DNA of 64,000 bases from Brachypterus glaber (taxonomy: Eukaryota > Arthropoda > Insecta > Coleoptera > Kateretidae). The stretch covers positions 80,956,895 to 81,020,894 of the forward strand of contig OY294044.1 in the NCBI GenBank assembly GCA_958510825.1. The letters are read 5' to 3'. Within the stretch, counting starts at the first letter, position 1. Every line of letters begins with the position of its first letter. The notes beneath the pieces are model-generated. The model was not told the DNA's origin. It saw only the letters and a program-made list of their open reading frames with translations, and made no database searches. Shown piece by piece: positions 12,206 to 21,989 of the stretch. A program made the position numbers and the translations under genes.

Positions 12206-13110
12206 ATATAACGCCGAAAAATGTGTTAAATAAAACGGTTAATTTCGAATTAGTTTCATAAAACACATAATTTCGTTTTAAAAACAGAATTATACAGTGC
12301 GGTCCAAAAGTAACCCCCCCCCCCCCCCCCCGTTTGAACGAGTTGAGATATCGACTTCAAATTTAGAACTCATAAATAAGACAACTTAAACTATCTTTTA
12401 GCATATATTTGATATTTTTACCTCTTAAAATGTGGGCAGGGGGGCATGAGGTGACATTTTTTTAAATGGAAAGGGGGTCGTGTGATACATCATTTTAAAG
12501 CTTATAAAATTCTCTATTTAAACTAACATTTTTAAATTTTTAAAAATATTTTTTAAGGTTTTGATTTTTCAATTTTTTGTGCTAAAACATTCGATTTTTT
12601 AAGTTTTTTTTATAAATTTTTATTTATGTCAACTAAAATTAGTTTAAAAGTATAATAAACATTTTTTATGATGAAATAAGGCATTTTTAAAAAATTATTC
12701 GTTTTTTTTAGACATTTTTGACATTAATACCCATTTTCAACCCCATTTTAAACCCATTTTTTTTTTAATTTAAAAATATGGAGTTAAATGGAGAATTTTA
12801 TGAGCTTTAAAATGATGTATTACACGACCCCCCTTTCCATTTAAAAAAATGTGCCCCCATGCCCCCCTGCCCACATTTTAAGAGCTGAAAGTATTAAATA
12901 TATGCTAAAAGATAGTTTAAGTTGTCTTATTTAAAAGTTCCAAATTTGAAGTCGATATCTCAACTGGTTCAAAAGTTCAGAGGGGGGGGGGGGTTACTTT
13001 TGGACCGCTCTGTATAATTCACGACGATGTATTTGAAGCATATGGCTGCTTGGTGGCGCTGCCAGTAGAAAGTTCCACTTTAAACATTATTGCGCCAAAA
13101 ATGATGTATT
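12206..13110 (+). pseudogene. Inverted, decayed copy of methyltransferase exon 2, split by a MITE
   Basis: Both flanks of the MITE at 12295-13012 match exon 2 of the gene at 10419-10111, in the opposite orientation. Left flank matches include TAAATAAAACGGTTAATTTC and AAAACACATAATTTC. Right flank matches include CACGACGATGTATTTGAAGC, GCTTGGTGGCGCTGC and TTTAAACATTATTGCG. Removing the MITE and one TA gives a join colinear with exon 2. A block of about 40 nt is missing; its ends in the parent exon both carry AGTTT, so it looks like a microhomology deletion. A TTTTTAG precedes the homology, as at the true acceptor. Exons 1 and 3 were not found nearby, and there is no sign of retroposition such as a poly(A). 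Confidence 0.85.
12295..13012. mobile_element. Tc1/mariner-type palindromic MITE, copy B
   Basis: Same family as 8419-9137: CAGTGCGGTCCAAAAGT and ACTTTTGGACCGCTCTG ends, TA on both sides (12293-12294, 13013-13014), arms complementary throughout, 718 bp. The insertion site is a TA inside a copy of the methyltransferase exon 2, so the parent exon shows the empty site. Confidence 0.9.
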
Positions 13111-13124
13111 GAGTATATTATTAT

Positions 13125-13260
13125 CAGTGGTGCACCCAGTTTTTTTTCTTTGGGAGGAGGTTGAGCCTGGGACGGCCAGATGATTTTTCATAGGGGGACA
13201 GCCTATTTAGCTTTCTAACAGTACCAACACTTAAATTATTGGAAATTTTGTTTAGAATTT
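13125..13260. repeat. Dispersed repeat fragment ('GCCTATTTAGCTTT' family)
   Basis: Contains GGGGGACAGCCTATTTAGCT. Related wording occurs at 23367-23760 (GGGGGGACAAGCCTATTCGG) and 41820-42540 (GGCCTATTTAGCTTTTTAAC). It is non-coding and probably a transposon relic of unknown class. Confidence 0.5.
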
Positions 13261-13348
13261 TCAACTCCGCGTTTTCACCTTAGATCTATAGAAGACACAA
13301 TTCTTTAAATATTTTTAAAATTCAATTAAAATAAACTAAATATACTTT

Positions 13349-13504
13349 GATGCACGGATCTGTGGCTACGGGAAATATGGAATGTGTGTGCAAGTGGAAG
13401 GCTCGTTGCGGCACGCACGCCTTATAACGCTTTTGACGAAAAGAAGAGAGCGCGAATGATTCCTCCCCCCAGGGACTTTGTTTCATGCGGAAAACTATTA
13501 TAGT
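13349..13504. repeat. GC-richer conserved repeat, copy 1 of 3
   Basis: Blocks shared with 38348-38470 and 62996-63165: CACGGATCTGTGG, TATAACGC, GAGAGCGCGAATGAT, a C-run, and ATGCGG followed by AACTA. It is richer in GC than its surroundings and lacks an open frame. The class is unknown. I looked for tRNA boxes and a snRNA-like start and saw neither. Confidence 0.6.
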
Positions 13505-14445
13505 TCTCCTATAATAGGTATATTTAGTGTATTTTGTATTTTTTTTGGTTTTTGGGATTTTTGGGTTCGCTGAAACTGAATTTGATAATTAATATGAATC
13601 CACTCACAGTGATAAGAGTGAATATTTTTTAAATTTATACAATAAATTGATGAGTGCCGGATCAAAAGCCGCCATCTATAGTTTAAAAAACAATGAGTAA
13701 TTGGTGGTAAAGACATTGTTATAGAATATTTTTGATGAAAATAGTTTTTAAAATGGCACTCTTAGTGCCATTAAGCAATGCTTAATAAGCATACTTGTTT
13801 CTGAAGAATTTGCCTCCAATAATGTCTTAACCATGGCGATGCATCAATAACTAAGTAATTCTTATTCGGCACTCATCAATTCATAAAATTTGTACTTTTT
13901 TAAGTCGCTGAATCTGATAATTAATTTTTTAGAGTCTCCACTTTTGGTGAACGTTGGTTAAAAAAAATATTTTTTTAGAATATTTTCAAGATTGGTGTAT
14001 TAAAGTTCGCTAAAATAGAAATGGTTTTTAAATATCCCCCCCATATACATAAAATAGAGAATTGAACGCTTAAAATTTAAAAAATATTACAAAAAAGAAA
14101 GAAAAATAAAAAAAAATAAAAAAGAAATACTTTTTCGGAAAAAAGACACTTGTCCCGGTCTTCTCTAAAAAAAGTTTCTTTTCCTACGACCACCTATGAT
14201 AATGACAAATTTTACACGATAGAGAAAGAAAGTGCCAATTTCATACGCGTGCAAAATAATATCACACATGTGTGGAAAAGCAAAGATAATATGATTTTTT
14301 TTTAATATTTACGATTTGATTAGACATTTTATCATTATATTTTTATGTATCTGGATATATATTTTTCCACTTTTTTATCAATTACTATTATTCTAAATTA
14401 TAATTCGTTTAAATTTTAATCAAAACAATTATATTCTATCCTATT

Positions 14446-14618
14446 CTCTACTCTGCTCTGCTCTGCTCTGCTCTGCTCTGCTCTGCCCTGCGCTACTCTG
14501 CTCTGCTCTGCTCTGCTCTGCTCTGCCCTGCCCTGCCCTGCGCTACTCTGCTCTGCTCTGCTCTGCTCTGCCCTGCCCTGCCCTGCCCTGCCCTGCCCTG
14601 TCCTGCCCTGCCCGCCCC
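14446..14618. repeat. Pentanucleotide microsatellite (CTCTG)n/(CCCTG)n
   Basis: More than 30 tandem 5-mers alternate between blocks of CTCTG and blocks of CCCTG, with single CGCTA interruptions. A minus-strand open frame rich in Gly-Arg-Ala-Gln-Ser crosses it only because the repeat contains no stop in that frame. Confidence 0.95.
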
Positions 14619-15669
14619 GCCCTTGCGCACTTCGAAATACACAAAGATATACACTCGGTCAGACAGAATTCCTGTTCCCCCCACTCTAATTCATTGAAAA
14701 ACACATGTGAACTAAATCAAACTTGCAAAACAAAGCTCCCTTGTCGGCACAGTTTGTCCACGCACAGCCTGGTCGAATGGCACTCTTCCCACTCTACCTC
14801 AATGATTCCAATATAGACGTCATAGGACCGCCATGTTGTTTTTATGAAAAATGGCTCCTGTGGCACTATCTTGTGCAAATATCGACTTGTTATATATCAT
14901 TAAAAAGAGAATTTAATGACAAATCTCAAAATGTAAGCAAATATATAGGATTCTATTTAAAAATCTAAAGTTGATATGACTTCCGTTCAGACCGGAAGTG
15001 TTATTTTTTATAATGACCATGCCAAAATGGGGGTATTACGGTTTATACAAGCTTTGTAAATTTTAAAAAAGTTATCTTTTATAGTTACAGAGATAATTCG
15101 TAGGCAATAATTTTTGTGTAACCCGGTATATGAAATACAGCCGGGAGAAAATAATGAAATAAAAATGGTCACCAGCTCTCCGACTATGTACATAATAACT
15201 TATGTATAACTTATGTATACACGTTAAAACTTGTACATTGTACACGTTATGTAATATACTATACAACCCTGATTTTTACGCCCACTATTCAGGCTGGTCA
15301 GGAATCCTTACTCAGGATAGCGCATCCTGCAAGTGACGACAGATCCGGACACCCACGGTTTATGTGACGTCACTGCCGCCTACGCGTTGAATATACTACT
15401 GGGTCAACGTATACACAGATAAAATAGGTATTTATATATTAAGGAAGTAAACTGGTTGTTTTAATCCCGTAACATGAATGTTTAGGGGCTAAAACACAGT
15501 TTAGCCTTACACTATTTTTTGCACAACCGAGAACTATATTTACATAAAATTTAAATTAAACATGTATTCAAAACCAACTAATCCATTTTTACAAGCTTTT
15601 ATTTAACTTACAATGTTTGTCTATTTATTTATTTTTTTGTTTAGGGCAAATCTGCCAAAGGCTTTTTCA

Positions 15670-16130
15670 ACCACTTAGAATGTACTTAGAAATCTAAAAT
15701 TTGGTACACATGCTTAACTCGCCTGACAACACAATTTTTTATAAAACTTATCCCCCAACCCCACCACCCCTAAAACTTAAAAAATCCATTTTTTACCCAC
15801 ACAAGATACTTAATTTAAAACTAAAATTAGGTTACGTAATCATTTAGTAATAATAAAATTTTACAATAAATTTTACATCCCCCCTCTTCTCCCCATCACC
15901 CCCCATACGCGTATAAGGCTAAGTTAACCCCCCTTTCTGTTTTACCCACTTAGAAAGCTAAAATTTGGTACACATGCTTAACTCGGTTGACAAAACAATT
16001 TTATATAAAAATTGCCCCCCAATCCCCCACCCCAAAAATTAAAAAATCCATTTTTTACCCACATGAGATAATTTAAAACTAAAATTAAGTTACATACTCA
16101 CCCAGTGATAATAAAATTTTAAAATAATTT
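15670..16130. repeat. Diverged tandem duplication, unit ~275 bp
   Basis: CTAAAATTTGGTACACATGC occurs at 15693 and again at 15959. Both are followed in the same order by AATTTTATATAAA-like sequence, C-rich runs, AAAAAATCCATTTTTTACCC and AATTTAAAACTAAAATTA. It is non-coding. A related phrase (AGCTAAAATTTGGTATACAG) at 30938 suggests a dispersed element. Confidence 0.75.
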
Positions 16131-16149
16131 TTATATAATATATAAAAAC

Positions 16150-16428
16150 AAACATATTATGTTTGTTTTTATATGTTTGTTTTTAACCTCGTACTATTCT
16201 ACTTAATTAAGCATCCCCTAAGTCCAGGACTTGTGTGGGCTAGTAGTAGAGGGAACCACCGGCTTTAATTGACTTTCGAACCAATATATCTAGGGAGTAC
16301 GCCTTCGCCAAATTTTAATTATTAATTAACTGAAAAAGGCAATCGGCACCAGTGAGGTTTGAACTCACGATCATTGGCTCAGTGTCAATGCTATATCGAT
16401 GCCTTAGACCGCTCAGCGCGCTGAGCGT
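16150..16428 (-). mobile_element. tRNA-derived SINE, copy 2 (head type II)
   Basis: The body matches copies 1, 3 and 4. On the minus strand it has box B GTGAGTTCAAACCTCAC and a GAGCGGTCTAAGGCATCGA head as in the copy at 37037. The 5' end is altered to GCGCGCTGAGC. The 3' tail (16150-16184 on plus) is a degenerate ATAAAAACAAACAT repeat. Confidence 0.9.
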
Positions 16429-16437
16429 ATAAGGCTA

Positions 16438-16521
16438 GGTATGTATTGAATAATACACAGGGCCGGGTATGTATTGAATAATACACAGGGCCGGGTATGT
16501 ATTGAATAATACACAGGGCCG
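16438..16521. repeat. Three perfect tandem copies of a 28-bp unit
   Basis: The unit GGTATGTATTGAATAATACA plus CAGGGCCG is repeated three times without change. Each unit contains the near-palindrome GTATTGAATAATAC. It starts right after the SINE at 16428. Confidence 0.95.
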
Positions 16522-16660
16522 GCCTTTGCTTTTCGCCGCCCTGAAATAAGCTTCTGGTTCGGCGCCCCTATATGAAAAAAAGTTTGTATCCTACAAAATT
16601 TTGATGACTAAAGAAAGAAAAATAAATTAATAGTAAAAAAACATTTTTAAGAACAAGCTT
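16495..16660. repeat. Dispersed repeat fragment ('GATGACTAAAGAAA' family)
   Basis: GGGCCGGCC, TTCGGCGCCCC and TTTTGATGACTAAAGAAA are shared in style with 22640-23175 and 62085-62370. Non-coding. Confidence 0.5.
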
Positions 16661-17208
16661 TTAAAACTTTTACAAAAAAAATATAAATTTTATTTTTAAA
16701 AATCTCAAAAAATTCTTTAGCAATGTAAGCATTGTAAGCAATGGGGTTCTCTGCCCAGTTTTGAGGGCAAAATACAAGAGAAACAATAGTTGACCATAAA
16801 AATACAACAAAATGCTGTATTAAAATAGCCCCACGTTTGGGGCTGTTGTGGATACAGTAAGGGGCTATTGTGATACAACGCTTTAATTCTGTCTTGAAGA
16901 TAGATTTAAAATACGTGGGGTTAGTATGATACAGTGTATCATTGATACACTATTGTCCTTTATCATTTTTTCCTGCAATTTTGTTTTGTTTTGTTTACTA
17001 AGCAAAAATTGTAGCTAGAGTAGAAACATTTTTATATTTTCCAAATGTTTTAGATTTTTTCAAGTGAATATGACTTATTATTAATTATATAATTCTCTAC
17101 TTCACCAATTTTTCTTACTTTAATTTGTAGACTGTAAACATTTTTGAGCCAGCTGTATCATAATAGCCCCATTATTTTGACTGTAGCACATTAGCCCCAG
17201 TTGACCCT
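16661..17208. other. AT-rich stretch with an inverted-repeat relic
   Basis: No gene is seen. Phrases around GGGGCTATTGTGATACA (16861) and CTGTATCATAATAGCCCC (17152-17169) are in inverted orientation, with AGTTGACC near both outer ends (16789, 17199). This suggests an old TIR element of about 410 bp. Confidence 0.4.
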
Positions 17209-17294
17209 AAATCAAACCCATAATTTGGTTACATTATACAATTTTCTATGAAATAAAGAACTTTCACTTTCGGGTTTAGACCGTGTTAATGGAT

Positions 17295-17354
17295 TTTCAC
17301 TTTCCGACGTTTCGTCTTTTACTACTAGAGACATCTTCAGGGATTAATCTGAAA
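17295..17354 (-). ncRNA. Hammerhead-ribozyme-like fold in Penelope-like 3' region (minus copy)
   Basis: On the minus strand: stem I half TTTCA, an internal loop, TCC, the core CTGAAGA, one extra T, stem II GTCTCT/AAAGAC around a 7-nt loop (one C-A mismatch), core GAAA, then CGTC, then GGA and TGAAA closing stem I. Stem III is the minimal A-CG-T, which is self-complementary and could form only in a dimer. Hammerheads with short stem III are known in Penelope-like elements. Cleavage would be after the C of GTC. Confidence 0.65.
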
Positions 17355-17383
17355 CTAAGTTTCGAATCAACTTGTGTCACTAT

Positions 17384-18121
17384 TTATGGCGAGTTGTGGT
17401 TATTCACCCGTGACGAGGTTTTTCCTATCAAAGACTTCCATATTGCAGGTAAGTGGTAACCAGTGTCCCGATTGATATTGTTAGGATGCTTGATGATTTC
17501 TATCGATTCCCGTATCTTCCTTGGCATTTTTCTGTTTTCTGTTAATATTTGTTTTGTTTCAGACAAGTTGATTTTATGACCTGTTTCATGTACATGTTCG
17601 GCTACTGCCGATAAGGAAATTTGTTTCTTTCTTATATTGCGCTCATGCTCTTGAAGTCTTGTAGAAATTTTTCTCTTAGTTTCACCTATGTAAACCGTAC
17701 CACAGGAGCAGGGTATTTTATATACGCCTTCTGAACTCAGGGGTATTTTGTCTTTTGTTGAAGTCAAACATTGACCTAATTTTTGGTTGGACCGAAATAT
17801 AGGCTTAATATTTGACTTCTTCAAAAGTTTACCTATTTTTATCCGTGATACCGCTTACATAGGGAAGTATAACTTGTGTCTGTCTGTCATTGTCACTATT
17901 GTCCTGTTGTTTGGGTCTGGGATTTCTGTATTTGTATATGGTCTTATTAATGTCTTTTTTGGTATAACCGTTCATGGTCAAGGCTTTGGTTAGTTTAAGG
18001 AGTTCTGTGTCTAGGGAATTCTTGTCTGAAATCATGAAAGCCCTATGAACAAGTGAATTAACTACCGAGCGTTTTTGAGAGGGATGGTGATGTGAAAATG
18101 CGTTTAGGTATCTGTCAGTGT
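17384..18121 (-). pseudogene. Penelope-like Pol: end of reverse transcriptase plus GIY-YIG endonuclease
   Basis: The minus strand encodes the last part of the reverse transcriptase (RYLNAFSHHHPSQKR, then SVVNSLVHRA) and a linker ending GITDK. After a break comes the endonuclease with GVYKIPCSCGTVYIGETKR, which has the GIY..YIG-type pair (VYKI and VYIGET) and the CxC typical of Penelope-like elements, then LQEHERNIR and the conserved AEHVHETGH. The break at about 17840 is one extra A in an A-run, which shifts the frame and creates a stop two codons later. The catalytic reverse transcriptase core is missing, so the copy is dead. Confidence 0.9.
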
Positions 18122-18382
18122 GGGCGCAATATAAGAAAGAAACAAATATCCTTATCGGCAGTAGCCGAACATGTACATGAAACAGGTCATAAAATCAACT
18201 TGTCTGAAACAAAACAAATATTAACAGAAAACAGAAAAATGCCAAGGAAGATACGGGAATCGATAGAAATCATCAAGCATCCTAACAATATCAATCGGGA
18301 CACTGGTTACCACTTACCTGCAATATGGAAGTCTTTGATAGGTAAAACCTCGTCACGGGTGAATAACCACAACTCGTCATAA
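18122..18382 (+). pseudogene. Penelope-like GIY-YIG endonuclease fragment (second, inverted copy)
   Basis: This encodes the same RNIRKKQISLSAVAEHVHET segment as the minus copy and runs to the same C-terminus (SRVNNHNS, stop at 18380-18382). It lacks the GIY-YIG motif because the copy is 5'-truncated just before it. Amino-acid identity to the minus copy is almost complete, so both pieces came from one or two very similar templates. Confidence 0.88.
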
Positions 18383-18411
18383 ATAGTGACACAAGTTGAT
18401 TCGAAACTTAG

Positions 18412-18471
18412 TTTCAGATTAATCCCTGAAGATGTCTCTAGTAGTAAGAGACGAAACGTCGGAAAGTGAAA
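18412..18471 (+). ncRNA. Hammerhead-ribozyme-like fold in Penelope-like 3' region (plus copy)
   Basis: CTGAAGA at 18426-18432, stem II GTCTCT (18434-18439) with AGAGAC (18447-18452), GAAA at 18453-18456, and CGTC with predicted cleavage after C18460. Stem I pairs TCC with GGA and TTTCA (18412-18416) with TGAAA (18467-18471) around an internal loop. All core bases of the hammerhead are present. The one departure is a bulged T at 18433 between the core and stem II. Stem II is fully paired here, unlike the minus copy. Confidence 0.7.
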
Positions 18472-18921
18472 ATCCATTAACACGGTCTAAACCCGAAAGT
18501 GAAAGTTCTTTATATCTTAATGGCCGTGAAAGCTTAAAATCTAAAATTTTCTATGAAATAAAAGCTTGTCTCGAGAATACATCTTGACACAAGTAATTCT
18601 AAGTAGAAATTTATGTATTTTTTATAAAAGAAATTTACACAGGAAAATCTCGCGACAAGCTTTTATCATATAAAATTGTATAATGAGACAAAATGATTTG
18701 GGTTTGATTTACTTGAAAATTTATTTTCTTCTTTTTAGAGCACTTAGCACGCTAAATAAAAGCTTTTTCTTAAAAATGTTTTTTTTACTATTAATTTATT
18801 GCAATTTATTTTAAAATTAAATCAAAATATTCATGAACAGCGAAATGACAAGTTTGCGTTTTCAATTGTTTTTTTTTCAATATGGCCGTAGTATTTTAAA
18901 TGTGGCTCGCTATTTTCATAA

Positions 18922-19092
18922 AGAGTAATAAAAAAATTGGATTTTGATGAAATAATGCTCCAGCCTATCGAAACTGACCCCATGGTGGTTATTGAGAAAC
19001 AGGCAGCAGAGGATATTTTAAATTTATTGCTATCTAAATCAAGTAAAAAGTGTACAGCTATCGTGGATAACATGATACAGATGGGGGAGTAA
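18922..19092 (+). pseudogene. Short coding-like fragment of unknown protein
   Basis: This frame of 56 codons ends in TAA at 19090-19092. The last 43 residues look protein-like, not like AT-rich noise: PIETDPMVVIEKQAAEDIL, then a Ser/Lys-Cys stretch and IVDNMIQMGE. A stop lies just before it and nothing coding follows, so it is a fragment, possibly from a transposon. I do not recognise the family. The minus-strand frame over the same place is a shadow. Confidence 0.35.
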
Positions 19093-19356
19093 AACGGTGG
19101 GTTTAATCCCGCAAAAAAGGCAGTAAAATAATGTTTTAGTCTCGGTCGTGCAAAAATAATATTTTTTTTTTTACTGCCTAATTAAGTGCTAGCTTACATG
19201 TTACATGTTGTTAAGGCTTGTTTACCTCTAAAACCAATAAAATCAGTGGACTTTACGCATTGTTTATTGACAACGATGAATAAGGAAAAAATTTGAAACT
19301 ACTTTTTTTAACTTATTTGTTAAACTGACTGCTCTATTTCAAAATAATGTTTAAAC

Positions 19357-20170
19357 TATACAGATGGGTCCAAAATGGAGTCAGGAGTTGGTGCGGGCAT
19401 ACATGGGCCGAGATGCCAACTATCGATACCAAAGAGGAAAACTCCATCCATTTTCCAGGTGGAAACATAAAAATTTGTGCAAAAGAGGGCAAAAAATATG
19501 CATATTCTCGGATAGCCAAGCAGCTTTAAAGGCACTAAGTTCATGTGCATTTGGGTCAAAGCTTGCCTGGGAATGCTACGAAACCCTCAAACAACTGGCA
19601 GAAACCAACAAGGTTTCCTTGATGTGGGTGCCAGGACACGAGGGTGTTGAAGGCAATGAGGCTGCGGACTCTCTCGCGAGATAGAGAGCATGCACTTAAT
19701 TTATTGGCCCTGAACCTTTCTGTGGCTTTAACAAAACACATCAGGCAGAGGCAATTAAGGAATGGGAAACCAAAATCAAAACTCGATATTGAAAAGACCA
19801 AAACTTAAGACAGGCCAAAATATTCATAAAATATGAACGAACAAGAAAGTTACTCGATCTCAGCAAGGTGGACCTAAAGACCTATACAGGGCTGTTAACC
19901 GGACACTGCCCGTTATATCATCATCATCATTATATCATCTTAAAAAAATGGGAAAATCTGAAATCGACATTTGCCGTCTATGATCAGAAGCCCCAGAAAC
20001 GGCCGAACACATTGTGCTTCTGCGAAACTATTGCTCGCAAAAGGCTACAATATCTAGAACAGGTATACCCAAGACCTGCAGATATATCCCAAGTACCCCC
20101 AAAAAACCCTTAGGCTTCTTTGGAAGCCTAAAGTTTGATGTGGACTAAATTGCAAAGGGGATTCACAAAA
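19357..20170 (+). pseudogene. Non-LTR retrotransposon ORF2 relic: RNase H and C-terminal zinc-finger region
   Basis: Starts with YTDGSKMESGVGAGI (first catalytic Asp of RNase H1), then after a frameshift FSDSQAALKAL (further catalytic Asp) and SLMWVPGHEGVEGNEAADSLAR (catalytic His/Asp region). Then comes a second part with LKTYTGLLTGHCPL and, across more frameshifts, a Cys-rich 'ICRL...AEHI..L' tail as in I/Jockey/R1-group LINEs. At least three frameshifts or stops break it (for example after QVET near 19470 and after SLAR at 19684). Reverse transcriptase and endonuclease are absent, so the copy is dead and 5'-truncated. Confidence 0.85.
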
Positions 20171-20622
20171 TAATAATAATAATCTTTATTTCCATAGACA
20201 AAAAAGTATCGGACACGTCAAAAAAATATATATAAAATACACACATGTAAATAAATAATTTATAAATAATTTATCACAGATTAACTTAATTAAAATTTTT
20301 TGCTCAAATATTCTGGAATTGAATAAAAACAATTTAATTGAAAAAAAACTTTAACTTTTGATTTAAATTGTTTGAGGCTGTTTGTATTCTTAATCTCATT
20401 TGGAAGATTTTCAAATAATCTGATAGATATCATTTTAGTCCCATCCTTAACCTGTGCATAATTGTAAGCTGGCACGTAAAGATTTGTAGCATTTCTTGTA
20501 CAATACTGATTTATGTCACCAACAGTGACAAATGAATTTAAATTGTTCTTAACATAGATAACACATTGATACATAAACATACTGTAGACAGTCATTATGC
20601 GCTTTTCCACAAAAATATATCT
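20170..20622 (-). pseudogene. 5'-truncated non-LTR retrotransposon: end of ORF2 and 3' UTR
   Basis: On the minus strand a frame from 20610 to 20290 encodes a typical CR1/Jockey-like C-terminus after the reverse transcriptase: NSFVTVGDINQYCTRNATNL, then a LYVPAYN segment, then MISIRLFENLPNEIKN and LKQFKSKVKVFF. About 110 bp of AT-rich 3' UTR follow, ending in AATAAAG and an ATT microsatellite tail (20170-20185 on plus, as AATAATAAT). The tail abuts the end of the plus-strand LINE relic, so this copy appears to have inserted there. Confidence 0.8.
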
Positions 20623-20895
20623 ACAAGTAGAATTATAGATCTCATTGGTGGCAGTGATTTAAAAGGCAGTACCATGCCTCACAACCCCACTTATATTGTA
20701 TTGTATTGTATATTGTTTACTGGTATTTAGAGTTACTAGCTTTAGGTAGTAGAAAAAATATTATATGCACCGCGTATGCAAACTGTTTTAAGTTTTGTCT
20801 CGATTTCGTCTCAGCAAAAAAACTTTGGTCTCGAAAACTAAAGACTTAGTTCGCATTCTAGGTGCACTATTAATCCAAATAAATATTTATTATCC

Positions 20896-20958
20896 AAAAG
20901 TCACCCTCTCCTCTAACTTTTGAACGAGTTGAGATATCGACTTTATATTTGAAACACA
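20896..20958 (+). mobile_element. Fragment of the Tc1-type palindromic MITE family (copy D)
   Basis: Matches the left arm of copies A and B: TCCAAAAGTCACCC, a T/C run, AACTTTTGAACGAGTTGAGA, TATCGACTT. The outer end and the rest are missing. Confidence 0.75.
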
Positions 20959-21039
20959 TACCGGGTGAGTTTTATTTATGTCCACCCTTAAAATTAAGAA
21001 ATTAGAATTAGAAATTAATGAAGATTAATTATTCGCTAA

Positions 21040-21385
21040 AAACGAAACTGATTGTTTTTGTTTTCTTTTTTTTTTCGTTTTCATTTTTATCGTATAAAAA
21101 CGAGATACACATAATTTACCTGGTTTTTATTTACTTAAACTATACAAAACTAATATTAAAATAAAAATTTGATTAGTGACAGCAAATTAAAGCTAAAAAG
21201 AACTTTTTTTTTGCCCTTAACTCCTATTTTTCATGTCCCTGTAAACTTTATTTGTAAAGTATTTTTCGGCTATTTTTATTATACCAAATTTATGATGTAC
21301 TTTGAAGATTAAGTAAGCAAAAAGAAGGTAAATTATGTGTACCTCGTTTTTACACGATAAAAACGAAAACGAAAAAAAAGTAAAA
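21040..21385. mobile_element. Palindromic repeat
   Basis: The left arm TTTTCATTTTTATCGTATAA with AACGAGATACACATAATTTA is inverted at 21326-21373 (TAAATTATGTGTACCTCG, then ACGATAAAAACGAAAAC). The centre is AT-rich and non-coding. No clear outer boundary or target duplication was seen. Confidence 0.65.
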
Positions 21386-21989
21386 AAAATTGAAAAAAAC
21401 AGAGAATTTTCGGCTGAAATAAAAAAACGTAAAAAATTACGGTGTGTTCCATTAAAAAAACCATATTTATTCCACTTCCGGTGAAGTGAAACAAAAAAAT
21501 TTAATCCGCTATTTTATAGCCAATATAAAATTATATAAATCATCCAAGTTTTGTTTTATTGAATGAAGATTAATCTTAATTTTGGGTATATAGGACAACT
21601 CAAACTGTAAAACGTAAATTGAAATTATTTTATTTATTTATAAATTAAATAAAAACAAGACGTCCTACGCATTCTAAATTTTCTTGACAGAAAACGTCTC
21701 ATTTAGGCACTAATAAAAATTATCCTATGTATTTATTGACATAATAAAAGCCTTTAACTTTCACTGTAATCGTCCAGAAATTAAAATTGAAATTCCACAA
21801 AAAATATCGTCAAACAAATGCAGGTATCTTGGAAAAATATCGTTATATATATATTTGACAGTTTAGTTCCTTTTACCCAAGGATTTAGCAGAATGTAGGT
21901 CACCGTATTAATGGCACACTTGTTTGACCCATTTATAATACCCAAAAGGACAACGAATACAATGCATGTAATGCTATAATGGATTGTAT

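Larger units (their letters stand above)
17258..18545. mobile_element. Penelope-like retroelement composite: two 5'-truncated copies head to head
   Basis: A minus-strand copy (about 18121 down to 17258) and a plus-strand copy (about 18122 to 18512) meet at their truncated 5' ends, with both 3' ends facing outward. The shared 3' half has the GIY-YIG endonuclease end and an identical 3' region with a hammerhead-like fold. The composite is flanked by an exact 17-bp direct repeat ATTTTCTATGAAATAAA (17241-17257 and 18546-18562), read as the target-site duplication. The right side has an extra 33 bp or so before the repeat. Confidence 0.85.
17209..18710. mobile_element. Foldback MITE disrupted by a Penelope-like insertion
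   Basis: AAATCAAACCCA at 17209 and TGGGTTTGATTT at 18699-18710 are inverted. The arms continue with ATTATACAATTTT and ATAAAAGCTTGTC in matching order. Removing the insertion (17258-18545) and one 17-bp repeat leaves a palindromic element of about 200 bp. It is therefore older than the insertion it carries. Confidence 0.7.

Noticed and set aside
14493..14684. Gly-Arg-Ala-Gln-rich minus-strand frame
   Set aside because: Direct translation of the CTCTG/CCCTG microsatellite; composition and repeats come from the 5-bp unit.
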